Shown in pieces: positions 17,086 to 25,113 of a stretch of 64,000 bases of DNA. Position 1 is the stretch's first letter, and each line of letters begins with the position of its first letter. Below the pieces are notes generated by a model. It ran no database searches, was not told the origin of the DNA, and was given only the letters and a program-made list of their open reading frames with translations. Position numbers and translations under genes: made by a program. Origin of the DNA: Perlucidibaca wandonensis (GTDB taxonomy: Bacteria > Pseudomonadota > Gammaproteobacteria > Pseudomonadales > Moraxellaceae); assembly GCF_042677145.1 (NCBI RefSeq), contig NZ_JBHTIT010000001.1, forward strand, positions 1,054,001-1,118,000, given 5' to 3'.

Positions 17086-18549
17086 TTAAGCGCGGGTAAC
17101 TCGATATTCATCTAAATTAAACTGACTCAGCTGGCGCTTCATCTCCAGCGTACTCCATGGCCATACCGTACTATTACGGCCATTACGGTCAATAAAGTAG
17201 CTAGTGCAACCTCCGCGATTCCACACAGAATCTTCGAGAGCCGACTGCACTCGAGCATTGAAATCAGCAACGCGAAGCGGATCCGTTTCTATGCTACGAA
17301 GATTCAACTCTCGCGCCTTCTCAATAGCATCCACGACATAGGCCAGCTGCGCTTCGATAATCAGAAACGCCGATGAACTCACTGCGATATTGGGACCAAA
17401 CATGAGAAAGGCGTTGGGACAGTCGGCCACCATTGTCCCCATATAGCCTTCGGGACTGCCTTGCCAAACATCTGACATTCGCTGGCCATAACGATTAAAT
17501 ACACGCTTGGCAATCGGTGGCTCAGCAATCTCAAAGCCAGTGCCTAAAATGATGACATCTGCTTCATAAGTGCTGCCATCGGCGGCAACTAGCGTATTAC
17601 CTGTCACTTTAGCCAATGCACTACTGACCACATCCACATTGGGCTGAACCAATGCTGGATACCAGTCGTTCGACTGCAAAACACGCTTGCAGCCAATGGT
17701 GTATTGCGGAGTCAGGCGACTACGTAGCATCGGATCTTTGACTGCGCGATGTAAATTAAACTTCGCTAGACGCTGAAACTGCTTCATCGCGGCGATGTTT
17801 TGCATGCCGCCATTGAGCGTTTCAAATATGCCAAAAACGGCGCCACGGACAGCGAGCTGAGCCAACGGCAAGCGCTTAAATAGGCGCTGAACAATGCCTG
17901 GCAAAGCTTGGTCCATTTTCGGTAAAACCCAATGCGGCGTGCGCTGAAATACCGTGAGCTTGCCAACAGTCGGCTGAATCGCTGGAACAAACTGAATGGC
18001 AGACGCGCCCGTGCCAATCACAGCAACTCGTTTATTGTTCAAATCGATATCGTGGCGCCAGCGCGATGAGTGAAACACATCACCGGAAAACTCACTTAAG
18101 CCCGGCACATTTGGCAGCACGGGTTCGTGCATAGGACCACCAGCCATGATGACAAAGCGCGCATGAAATTCGCCGTGATTTGTTTGTAAATGCCAGCATG
18201 CGTCCGTGTCTGACCATGCCGCCGTGATGACTTCGTGCTGAAACTTCACCATCGGTAACACGCGATAAGACTCTGCTACGCCTTGTAAATAAGCCTTAAT
18301 TTCAGCTTGGCCCGCAAATACTCGGCTCCACAATGGGTTTGGTGCAAATGAAAACGAATACAACGCAGATGGCACATCGCAAGCACATCCCGGATACGTA
18401 TTTTCACGCCAAACACCGCCTAGTTCATCGGCCTTTTCGAGCAGCAGCACATCATTTATGCCTGCTTCTCGCAGTTTTATAACGGCACCTATACCGGCAA
18501 AGCCGCCACCAACAACAATGACTTCGTGCATTTTTATGCTGACACTCAT
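17086..18549 (-). CDS. Flavin monooxygenase, Baeyer-Villiger type
   Basis: This 487-residue FAD- and NADPH-binding monooxygenase has VVGGGFAGIGAVIKL at the N-terminus, GGVWRENTYPGCACDVPS, a second Rossmann motif VIGTGASAIQ near 175, and ILGTGFEI. The Baeyer-Villiger fingerprint reads FSGDVFHSSRWR: all fixed residues are present, but Arg stands where Pro or Asp is usual. It probably inserts oxygen into ketones (ester formation). The neighbouring dehydrogenase and esterase fit that pathway. The divergent TetR gene recalls the ethA/ethR layout. A start at the ATG at 18531 (MHEVIVVGGG) is also possible. Confidence 0.85.
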   Translation of the reverse strand: MSVSIKMHEVIVVGGGFAGIGAVIKLREAGINDVLLLEKADELGGVWRENTYPGCACDVPSALYSFSFAPNPLWSRVFAGQAEIKAYLQGVAESYRVLPMVKFQHEVITAAWSDTDACWHLQTNHGEFHARFVIMAGGPMHEPVLPNVPGLSEFSGDVFHSSRWRHDIDLNNKRVAVIGTGASAIQFVPAIQPTVGKLTVFQRTPHWVLPKMDQALPGIVQRLFKRLPLAQLAVRGAVFGIFETLNGGMQNIAAMKQFQRLAKFNLHRAVKDPMLRSRLTPQYTIGCKRVLQSNDWYPALVQPNVDVVSSALAKVTGNTLVAADGSTYEADVIILGTGFEIAEPPIAKRVFNRYGQRMSDVWQGSPEGYMGTMVADCPNAFLMFGPNIAVSSSAFLIIEAQLAYVVDAIEKARELNLRSIETDPLRVADFNARVQSALEDSVWNRGGCTSYFIDRNGRNSTVWPWSTLEMKRQLSQFNLDEYRVTRA

Positions 18550-18611
18550 GCAACACCTATAGTTTGTGACTGACTAGCCATTATCGGAACACAATGTCAC
18601 TTAATGAATAA

Positions 18612-18638
18612 ATCGTCAATATAATCTGCTATCGTCAA
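18612..18638. promoter_or_regulatory. Repeats around a -10 box in the monooxygenase/TetR gap
   Basis: The direct repeat atcgtcaa occurs at 18612-18619 and 18631-18638 (19-bp period). It flanks TATAAT at 18620-18625, a good -10 for the TetR gene 40 bases downstream. No strong -35 is visible. The arrangement suggests that the TetR protein represses its own promoter; this is inference. Confidence 0.4.
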
Positions 18639-18667
18639 CTACCCCCTGCCTCAGCTAAGATTCCTCC

Positions 18668-19300
18668 ATGACTGAAGACAAGCCCCTATCTCGAGCCGAA
18701 CGCAATCGCCTGCAATTACGAGCAGATATTCTGCAGGCGGCATTTATTGAGTTTTCCGACCGTGGCTATCACCAAACGGCTATCGCTGATATTGCGCAGC
18801 GCTTAGGTATTGGGCATGGCACGTTTTATCGCTATTTCGACAATAAGCGCGATATTTTGGAGCATGTGATTAACGATACGGCGATGCAATTAATTGCCCT
18901 GCTCGCCGCTGAAAATGCGCCGAATGCAGTGCAAACACTCGCTGAGTATCGCGAGCAATGCCAGCGCATTGCCCAACGATTTAGCGAATTTGCATACGCT
19001 AATCCTAAAATGCTGCGCTTGGTTTTGCTTGAAGCCACATCGATTGATGCTGACATGACGCAACGCGTCTTTGCTTTAATTAACACCGGTGGCCAGCTCA
19101 CCGCCGAATATTTAGCTAATGGCGTGAAGCATGGTTTTTTGCGATCGGACTTAGATACCACCAACACCGGCCACGCCATTGTCGGCATAATCATGGCCGG
19201 CATGTTTCGCCTGTTGGCCGACCCAGACAATACCAGTGTACTCACATCCTATGGCGAAGCCTGCGTCCGACTCATAACTGAAGGCATGGCTAAAACCTAA
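18668..19300 (+). CDS. TetR-family transcriptional regulator
   Basis: This 210-residue repressor has the N-terminal helix-turn-helix ADILQAAFIEFSDRGYHQTA then IADIAQRLGIGHGTFYRYF (residues about 16-62), and a helical ligand domain. It is divergent from the monooxygenase with a 118-bp gap. TetR proteins in this position usually repress the divergent operon until the substrate or product binds. The start ATG follows a cctcc-rich segment, so the ribosome site is not classic. The 3' end is convergent with a lipoprotein gene. Confidence 0.85.
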   Translation: MTEDKPLSRAERNRLQLRADILQAAFIEFSDRGYHQTAIADIAQRLGIGHGTFYRYFDNKRDILEHVINDTAMQLIALLAAENAPNAVQTLAEYREQCQRIAQRFSEFAYANPKMLRLVLLEATSIDADMTQRVFALINTGGQLTAEYLANGVKHGFLRSDLDTTNTGHAIVGIIMAGMFRLLADPDNTSVLTSYGEACVRLITEGMAKT

Positions 19301-19364
19301 TGGTGTAGTCTGGTGCCGCCAGAAAGCCTTACTAAGCAGTGCGCTCTCTACGGCACCACACCCA

Positions 19365-19832
19365 TTACCTAGTCGAACTACAGTGTCCCAATTTAGCCAT
19401 TTTTAGCTTAGATACTTCTTTTTTGCCATCGGCAAAGTTGTATTGCTCAAGTCCAGCACCACCAACGAATACGCCTAACTTAATGTACTGCTTCACAAAG
19501 TACAGATTGCCCGCTTTTGTGTTAATCGTTAGGTCGTTGGGTGAAAACTCAGATTCAGTTGAAATTGTGTGCTTCATGTCCCCCTCTACTTCCTTGTAAA
19601 AGAAAACGCCTTTGGCCGACTCACCAATGCACTCTTTATCAATCCAAATATCCTTTTTAAGTCCGGCACCAGCGAGAGAGTTTTTGCGAAATATATAAAC
19701 CCCTGAGAAACCCTCTGTTGGCTTCTTGAAGTCAACCATATTAGCGGTTGTTTCAGGTGATGCCATGGGTACAGATGCGCAGCCAGATAATAGCGATAAG
19801 GTTACAGCTGTCGCGAGTAGTGCTCTTTTCAT
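19365..19832 (-). CDS. DUF2846-type lipoprotein
   Basis: This 155-residue protein has signal peptide MKRALLATAVTLSLLSGC with a lipobox LSGC, so the mature protein starts at Cys18. The body (GFSGVYIFRKNSLAGAG, WIDKECIGESAKGVFFY, LTINTKAGNLYFVKQY) resembles DUF2846 lipoproteins, small beta-rich periplasmic proteins of unknown function. It stands alone, convergent with the TetR gene, with a long gap upstream. Confidence 0.75.
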   Translation of the reverse strand: MKRALLATAVTLSLLSGCASVPMASPETTANMVDFKKPTEGFSGVYIFRKNSLAGAGLKKDIWIDKECIGESAKGVFFYKEVEGDMKHTISTESEFSPNDLTINTKAGNLYFVKQYIKLGVFVGGAGLEQYNFADGKKEVSKLKMAKLGHCSSTR

Positions 19833-20396
19833 CTTCCATCCTCACGTCCTGTGAATTCAATGGTTAGCCGCCGGACGTAAAAGCATCTAACCGAAAACAT
19901 TCCTTTGTTCACGTGATCCGAACACCAGGCTAATTATTAGAACTAAGGCTTTCGTTTAGCTAATGCAATTACACCCTTAGTATAAATAACCGATTGCTAA
20001 GCCCGTATGACAGCTATCGCATGACATTACTAACATTACTCTTAGGCTGAGTTCTTGGTTAAAGGCCAAGAACACTTACGATCGAAAGCCCTCAAGGCAC
20101 TTCAAAATATAAGTGTCTAGTGCGCCGGTTAAGTTCAAATGATGTATTGCCGCAATGAGAAAGGCCCACCCTTAAAGTCACTGCGAAGAAGGTGGTTGGC
20201 ACATCCATGCCAATAGACTGGCGAAAGTGGTGTGCGGCCGCATTCCCTGCGAAAGCTACAGCTAGCTTTTACCAAACAGCCTTTAATTTTGGCAAGCAAA
20301 ATTTCTTGCAGGCTTAAAGTGAATGCTTGTTTGTTTAAGTTTCTGACAAGCCGCCGTGTGATGAGAAAAGCGAAAAGGAAAGCTAATCCCAGAAAC
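19833..20396. other. Intergenic region without a recognised gene
   Basis: These 564 bases show no ORF with recognisable protein character. A hairpin with arms gttcttgg (20051-20058) and ccaagaac (20066-20073) has no T-run. A pair ggttag/ctaacc at 19862-19892 recalls integron core sites but faces the wrong way for one attC. The promoter of the DUF2846 gene must lie at the left edge. Confidence 0.5.
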
Positions 20397-20424
20397 GCTA
20401 AAACCCGCTGTTTAGGCGGGCTTT
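20397..20424 (-). terminator. Terminator downstream of tRNA-Ser
   Basis: The stem cccgc/gcggg (20404-20408 with 20416-20420) extends by A-T pairs around one mismatch and is followed on the minus strand by TTTT. It would end transcripts through tRNA-Ser and possibly the purC operon. Confidence 0.55.
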
Positions 20425-20436
20425 AGGTAACTCATT

Positions 20437-20527
20437 TGGAGGAGAAGGAGGGATTTGAACCCTCGATACGGGCGAACCGTATGCCAGATTTCGAGTCTGG
20501 TGCATTCAACCACTCTGCCACTTCTCC
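20437..20527 (-). tRNA. tRNA-Ser (anticodon CGA)
   Basis: This 91-base class II tRNA has acceptor stem ggagaag/cttctcc, anticodon stem cagac/(g)tctgg around CGA and a long variable arm (catacgg...ccgtatc). The T arm is gaggg-ttcaaat-ccctc, and CCA is encoded. The base before CCA (position 73) is T, while serine tRNAs normally have G73. Confidence 0.93.
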
Positions 20528-20579
20528 GAAGGACGCGAAATGTAGCGGAAGCGACCGGAAAACTCAAGCCCAAAGGCGT

Positions 20580-20825
20580 TTAAATGGGTACTTTATCGAC
20601 AGCATCTGCAGCTGTATCAATACCTGCGTCAGCCGCTTCTAGCGCCTCATCAACACTATCGCCCACGACCGGCACAACAGACACTACGGCGCCGACCACC
20701 GAAAGCAGTGAGCCACCTACACGCATTGGCATGGTGACCAGCTTGGTGAGGAAGCAGCCGCTGAGGCTGCTCACTAATACGGCCAATACAACTAATCGAA
20801 CAGGGGTTTTTATTTGCGTCATCAC
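20580..20825 (-). CDS. Small lipoprotein
   Basis: This 81-residue protein has a signal peptide ending in the lipobox LSGC (Cys24). A short body follows: FLTKLVTMPMRVGGSLLSVV, then VVPVVGDSVDEALEAADAGI. The hydrophobic stretch and alternating Ala/Asp tail resemble small lipoproteins found widely in gammaproteobacteria (possibly DUF6726; recalled, not tested). It lies 38 bases downstream of purC, so it may be the last protein gene of the dapA-bamC-purC operon. Function unknown. Confidence 0.7.
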   Translation of the reverse strand: MMTQIKTPVRLVVLAVLVSSLSGCFLTKLVTMPMRVGGSLLSVVGAVVSVVPVVGDSVDEALEAADAGIDTAADAVDKVPI

Positions 20826-20863
20826 TCACCTCTTATTGTCTGCGAGTCAGACGCGGACTCACA

Positions 20864-21577
20864 TTATTCGATAATTACGCCCAAACGCGCGGCGACTTCT
20901 TCGTATGCCTCGATCACACCACCTAAGCCTTGGCGGAAGCGATCTTTGTCGAGCTTCTTCTTCGTGTCTTTATCCCACAAGCGGCAACCGTCTGGCGAGA
21001 ACTCATCGCCCAAAACGATTTCACCATGAAATAGACCAAACTCGAGCTTAAAATCGACGAGTAGCATGCCTGCGGCGTCAAAAAGCTCCGATAGCACGGT
21101 GTTGATTTTCAAGGTCAGGGTTTGCATTGCGGCAAGCTGATCGGCTGTAGCCCAGCCAAAAGTAGCGCAATGCGAGACATTCACCATGGGGTCGCCAAGT
21201 GCGTCATTCTTCAAAAATAGCTCGAAGGTTGGCGGGTTTAAAGCCTGCCCTTCTGTCACGCCTAAGCGACGAACTAGGCTGCCAGCGGCAAAGTTACGCA
21301 CCACGCATTCAACAGGAATCATCTCTAAGCGCTTCACCAAAGACTCGGTAGGCGACAGCAATTTTTCATGATGAGTGGCAATGCCAGCTGCGGATAGCTT
21401 ATCCATGATGAAAGCATTGAAGCGATTGTTCACCATGCCCTTGCGGTCGAGCTGCTCAATACGCTTGCCATCGAAAGCAGAAGTATCGTTGCGATATAAA
21501 ATCACCACGTGATCAGCGTCGTCGGTGGCATAAACTGATTTAGCTTTGCCGGTGTATAACAAATCGCGTTTTTCCAT
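20864..21577 (-). CDS. purC: SAICAR synthase (phosphoribosylaminoimidazole-succinocarboxamide synthase)
   Basis: This 237-residue PurC catalyses the ATP-dependent joining of CAIR and aspartate in purine synthesis. Motifs are LLYTGKAKSVY, IEQLDRKGMVNNRFNAF, PVECVVRNFAAGSLVRRLG, LVDFKLEFGL and LGDEFSPDGCRLWD. The ATG at 21577 follows ggagagcctc, a good ribosome site. An upstream start at 21613 inside bamC is rejected. It lies 26 bases after bamC in the order dapA-bamC-purC known from E. coli. Confidence 0.97.
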   Translation of the reverse strand: MEKRDLLYTGKAKSVYATDDADHVVILYRNDTSAFDGKRIEQLDRKGMVNNRFNAFIMDKLSAAGIATHHEKLLSPTESLVKRLEMIPVECVVRNFAAGSLVRRLGVTEGQALNPPTFELFLKNDALGDPMVNVSHCATFGWATADQLAAMQTLTLKINTVLSELFDAAGMLLVDFKLEFGLFHGEIVLGDEFSPDGCRLWDKDTKKKLDKDRFRQGLGGVIEAYEEVAARLGVIIE

Positions 21578-21603
21578 GAGGCTCTCCGCCGCTACAGCTA
21601 AAA

Positions 21604-22173
21604 TTAAGGCCAACGAACTTGTAAGGTGCCGAGCAAATTACGCGACAAGGCAACCGGTGCCAGAGTCTCGTCATCGCGTTGCACGCTAATCACATAGGCT
21701 TCAGTGGCACGGATCATACGCAGCTGATAATCCTGATCACTAATGGTGACGTAGACGATGCCCAGCGACTGATTACGATCTTTGATTTTCACATCGATGG
21801 CTTTCAAAGTGCGGCCAAGCTCATCCCAAACGCGTTCGCGCGGGCCAACCACACGCAGCTCAGGCACGCCGTTGCCATCGGTGCCGAACTTTACTGGCGT
21901 ACGGCCGGGAGCATCTGGCAATGCAGCAAGTTCAACGTTTACGCGAGCTTTCATCTCAGGGGGAAATGGTGCTTCAGCAGGCGCTTTAATCGGCTCCGCC
22001 GCAACACGAGGAATAGGATATAACGGCGTGATTGGGCGCGTAGATACATCGCCAGGAATAACTAATGGCGGCGACGACTTAGCATCGACATAGGCCAAGC
22101 TGCGGTCACGAAAAAAGCTGCTGCACGCGGGCAAAACCGACACTGCTAGCAACACACACACAAAACGTTTCAT
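21604..22173 (-). CDS. bamC: BamC-like outer-membrane assembly lipoprotein (short form)
   Basis: This 189-residue lipoprotein has lipobox LPAC (Cys17), a proline-rich stretch to about residue 75 (VIPGDVSTRPITPLYPIP, where BamC has its unstructured BamD-binding segment), and one helix-grip domain. That domain contains RVWDELGRTLKAIDVKIKD and LGIVYVTI. E. coli BamC has about 344 residues with two helix-grip domains, so the second is absent here. It overlaps dapA by 4 bases and precedes purC, which supports the name. Confidence 0.8.
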   Translation of the reverse strand: MKRFVCVLLAVSVLPACSSFFRDRSLAYVDAKSSPPLVIPGDVSTRPITPLYPIPRVAAEPIKAPAEAPFPPEMKARVNVELAALPDAPGRTPVKFGTDGNGVPELRVVGPRERVWDELGRTLKAIDVKIKDRNQSLGIVYVTISDQDYQLRMIRATEAYVISVQRDDETLAPVALSRNLLGTLQVRWP

Positions 22174-23048
22174 GACAGCACTCCAGATGCCACTAAAGCG
22201 GCGCGCACAGCAGGTCTAGCCGCTGGCGATAACACAGTGAGTGGCAGGCGCGTACCCAGTTCGATACGACCCATTTCAGCTAGAGCCCATTTCACAGGGA
22301 TAGGGTTTGCTTCGACAAACAGCGCCGTATGCAGTGGTTTGATTTTATCGTTCTCGGCATGGGCACGAGCAGCATCACCAATCAATGCAGCCTCACAAGC
22401 TTGAGCCATAACTTTCGGCGCAACATTGGCCGTTACAGAAATATTGCCTTTAGCGCCCGCTAAAATTAGATCAATAGCCGTGGCGTCATCGCCTGAGTAT
22501 ACCGCCATGCCCGCGCCCAATAAGCCAATCAGCTCACGCCCGCGCTCGAGATTACCCGTGGCATCTTTAATGCCAACAATATTACGCACGCCGAGCAAGC
22601 GCGCCACAGTGGCATTGAGCATATCAACGCCAGTACGGCCCGGCACATTATAAAGAATCTGAGGAATATCAACTGCTTCCGCCACTGCTTTGTAATGCAG
22701 ATACAGACCTTCTTGAGTAGGCTTGTTGTAATACGGCGTCGCTAGCAAGGCAGCATCTGCACCAAGTTTTGCAGCTTCGCGCGTCAGCACAATGGCCTCA
22801 GCCGTGGCGTTAGCGCCGGTTCCGGCAATAACAGAGACCCGACCAGCCGCGACTTCAATGACCGTGCGGATAACGCTCAAATGATCCTCAACCGACAACG
22901 TTGGAGCTTCACCGGTCGTACCAACAGCAACGATACCGTGCGTGCCTTCGGCGATATGCCATTCGACTAAGTGTTTGAGCGCAGTCCAATCTACCGAACC
23001 ATCGATTTTCATGGGGGTGACTAAAGCTACTAAGCTACCAACGATCAT
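22170..23048 (-). CDS. dapA: 4-hydroxy-tetrahydrodipicolinate synthase
   Basis: This 292-residue TIM-barrel lyase condenses pyruvate and aspartate semialdehyde in lysine and diaminopimelate synthesis. Motifs are GTTGEAPTLS, ATPYYNKPTQEGLY (catalytic Tyr), LYNVPGRTGVDM and GIKDATGNLERG with the Schiff-base Lys. ATG 23048 follows ggagagccgc; a start 12 bases upstream is less likely. It is the first gene of dapA-bamC-purC. Confidence 0.97.
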   Translation of the reverse strand: MIVGSLVALVTPMKIDGSVDWTALKHLVEWHIAEGTHGIVAVGTTGEAPTLSVEDHLSVIRTVIEVAAGRVSVIAGTGANATAEAIVLTREAAKLGADAALLATPYYNKPTQEGLYLHYKAVAEAVDIPQILYNVPGRTGVDMLNATVARLLGVRNIVGIKDATGNLERGRELIGLLGAGMAVYSGDDATAIDLILAGAKGNISVTANVAPKVMAQACEAALIGDAARAHAENDKIKPLHTALFVEANPIPVKWALAEMGRIELGTRLPLTVLSPAARPAVRAALVASGVLS

Positions 23049-23145
23049 GCGGCTCTCCACTGGGGCACGGACGGTATAAATAAGGCGCCAATGGTAACGG
23101 CCAGAGGGGTCTGCTCACAAGTGAAAAACTAGCCCCTGAAACGAC

Positions 23146-23175
23146 AAAACCCCTAAGCCGCGAAGCATAGGGGTT
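23146..23175 (-). terminator. Terminator after tRNA-Gly
   Basis: The 7-bp stem aacccct (23148-23154) with aggggtt (23169-23175) has a 14-base loop and is followed on the minus strand by TTTTG. Confidence 0.65.
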
Positions 23176-23183
23176 CTGAAATT

Positions 23184-23259
23184 TGGAGCGGGTAACGAGG
23201 CTCGAACTCGTGACCTCGACCTTGGCAAGGTCGCGCTCTACCAGCTGAGCTACACCCGC
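23184..23259 (-). tRNA. tRNA-Gly (anticodon GCC)
   Basis: This 76-base cloverleaf has acceptor gcgggtg/tacccgc, a D arm with gctcagctggtagagc, anticodon stem accTT/aaggt around GCC, and T arm cgagttcgagcctcg. U73 is normal for glycine, and CCA is encoded. It lies upstream of dapA on the same strand with its own terminator between. Confidence 0.95.
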
Positions 23260-23331
23260 GCGAGACATGCTGTCTCTGTGTGGTGGCGAATTCTAAAGAG
23301 GCCGCCACTAGCTGTCAACACTGTCTGGGCG

Positions 23332-23739
23332 CTATTTTTTCTTCGACAGCTGCACAGCGAGCTGCTCGATGACGCGCGTCAAATCATCCATGCGTTGAGT
23401 TAGCGTTTCGATGTCTTTTTGGTTGGGAATACCCAAGCGCGACAAGGTGCTACTTAGGCGCTCGTCGATCACACGCTCAACTTTCTCGCGCGTGTCGCTG
23501 GCCTTCTCAATGACTTTATCTTTGATCTCTTCAGCGGCGTTGTCGGCCAAGTCGCGGGTTTTGTGCTCCAACTCTTCGCCGATCTGCACGAGGTTGTCAA
23601 AAAGCTTACCGCCCTCTTCTTCTGCGCGTGAAAACGCACCTAAGCCCGCCAGCCAAATTTGCTGGGTGTATTTACGTAAGTCTTTTGCAGGGGATAATTT
23701 CAGTCGACCGCGCGCGGCCTGTTTTGCATCATTAGTCAT
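23332..23739 (-). CDS. Phasin (polyhydroxyalkanoate granule-associated protein)
   Basis: This 135-residue all-helical PhaF/PhaI-type phasin has RKYTQQIWLAGLGAFSRAEE (the granule-binding helix), GGKLFDNLVQIGEELE, then a charged coiled-coil and IETLTQRMDDLTRVIEQL at the end. Phasins coat polyester granules and affect their size. No PHA synthase gene is in the window. The C-terminal Lys-Ala tail of PhaF is absent, so it is of the short PhaI kind. Confidence 0.85.
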   Translation of the reverse strand: MTNDAKQAARGRLKLSPAKDLRKYTQQIWLAGLGAFSRAEEEGGKLFDNLVQIGEELEHKTRDLADNAAEEIKDKVIEKASDTREKVERVIDERLSSTLSRLGIPNQKDIETLTQRMDDLTRVIEQLAVQLSKKK

Positions 23740-23772
23740 AAATACCTCAATTCAGGCCATAGTGTGCGGCTT

Positions 23773-25002
23773 TTATAGACCAACCATCAAGAGCCATTGC
23801 AGCATTCCTGCTACACCACCGAGTAAGGCGCCAAGGCCGATCAAGACCCATTCATCTTCTTTAAAGGCTGGACGCAGCAAGTCTTGGAAGGCGCTATTGC
23901 TCATGGCCTTTAAGCGCCCGCTAAACACGCGATCGATCACTTGCGAGCGCTCATCAGAAAAGCTCGCCTCGGTAATCGAGTCTAGCGACATCGCCACTGC
24001 GCGGTCAGTCACCGTGTTTTTCAGATCAATATAAGCCTCGGCACCCATGGCCAGCTGCAAGGCCGCACGAATCACCGATGAGTCTAGCAAGGGCCGCAAA
24101 TGCCGCTTCACAATGGCGCGCGTCTTGCCAGCTTGCGGGCCTGTGAGCACTTCGACCATGAGATTGCGTAAATTAATAATTTCCGCCGTGGTCAGCGCCG
24201 AGAGTTTATCGGCAACTTCGGATTTACGGCGCATAAATAGGCCATGCAAATGCAGCGGCCCCCAGCTAATCGGCTCAACTGGGCGAAAAATCAGGTTTAG
24301 CGCCAGCCAGTTGGTTAGGTAGCCGACCACAAAGCCAAACAAGGGCAACAGCCATGGTTCGGGATAATAAAGGTAAATACCTAGCTCAAGCAGACCGAAA
24401 AGAAAGCCAAAGTAGGCGCCCGAGCGCACCACGAAGCGCAGCTCATTGGCGCCCACTTCGGTGAATACTCGCACCACTAGGGCTTTATTGGCACGCATCA
24501 TGCGCACGACCATGTCGCGCAAGTCGACTAATTGCTCGATGTTCGCCGCCATGTCTTCGACAATATTGTCCATGACCTCGGGTAGTTGACGCCGTGTGCG
24601 CGCATAAACGCGACGGCGCACCATCAGTGGCACACGCTCCCAGAGCACGGCGTGGTTTTCGCGCATCACTTCATCGATATAATCTTCGATGCGCTCATCA
24701 ATACTCTTAGCGATGTGCTCAGCTATTTTCTCCGGCTCCATGGCCTGAAATAGCTCAGATAAATCCGCCAATTTAGCCAAGGCGTTATCGACGACGATAC
24801 CCGCCATCTTGCCCGACTTTGCTGGCACAATACCCTGCCAACCGAGGCGTAATGGGCGAAAGCCAACAAACTCGATGGGCTTGAAGGTCATCGCTAACGC
24901 TAGCCAGTTCGTCAACCAACCAACCAGCGCCGCCACCACGGGAATGGCTAGGTAGGTATAGGCTTGTGGCTGTTCGAGCCATGCGGTGAGCCAGTCGTTC
25001 AT
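23773..25002 (-). CDS. DUF445 family membrane protein
   Basis: This 409-residue protein has an N-terminal membrane helix (YLAIPVVAALVGWLTNWLAL), a repeat of the same motif in the middle (FGFVVGYLTNWLALNLIF) and a C-terminal helix (IGLGALLGGVAGMLQWLL). Between them are long helical regions rich in Glu and Arg. The duplicated GxLTNWLAL motif is the mark of DUF445 (YheB/YjiN-like) proteins, whose function is unknown. It lies 33 bases upstream of the phasin gene, so the two may be cotranscribed. Confidence 0.85.
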   Translation of the reverse strand: MNDWLTAWLEQPQAYTYLAIPVVAALVGWLTNWLALAMTFKPIEFVGFRPLRLGWQGIVPAKSGKMAGIVVDNALAKLADLSELFQAMEPEKIAEHIAKSIDERIEDYIDEVMRENHAVLWERVPLMVRRRVYARTRRQLPEVMDNIVEDMAANIEQLVDLRDMVVRMMRANKALVVRVFTEVGANELRFVVRSGAYFGFLFGLLELGIYLYYPEPWLLPLFGFVVGYLTNWLALNLIFRPVEPISWGPLHLHGLFMRRKSEVADKLSALTTAEIINLRNLMVEVLTGPQAGKTRAIVKRHLRPLLDSSVIRAALQLAMGAEAYIDLKNTVTDRAVAMSLDSITEASFSDERSQVIDRVFSGRLKAMSNSAFQDLLRPAFKEDEWVLIGLGALLGGVAGMLQWLLMVGL

Positions 25003-25113
25003 CTATTTCCTGTGAAAATGGGAAGCATTAGACCGAAAAATCGCGCAGAATTGGTCGGATAATCGCGCAGTATACACAGACGCCGGAGCACACGGCGGCG
25101 CCCGAGGCTGGCA

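Noticed and set aside
19862..19892. ggttag...ctaacc pair resembling integron attC core sites
   Set aside because: The cores face outward (GTTAG then CTAAC), opposite to one attC site. No paired L boxes or integrase were seen, and neighbouring genes are not cassette-like.
20232..20426. 64-residue frame in the gap before tRNA-Ser
   Set aside because: It has no ribosome site, runs into the terminator hairpin and has no protein-like pattern.
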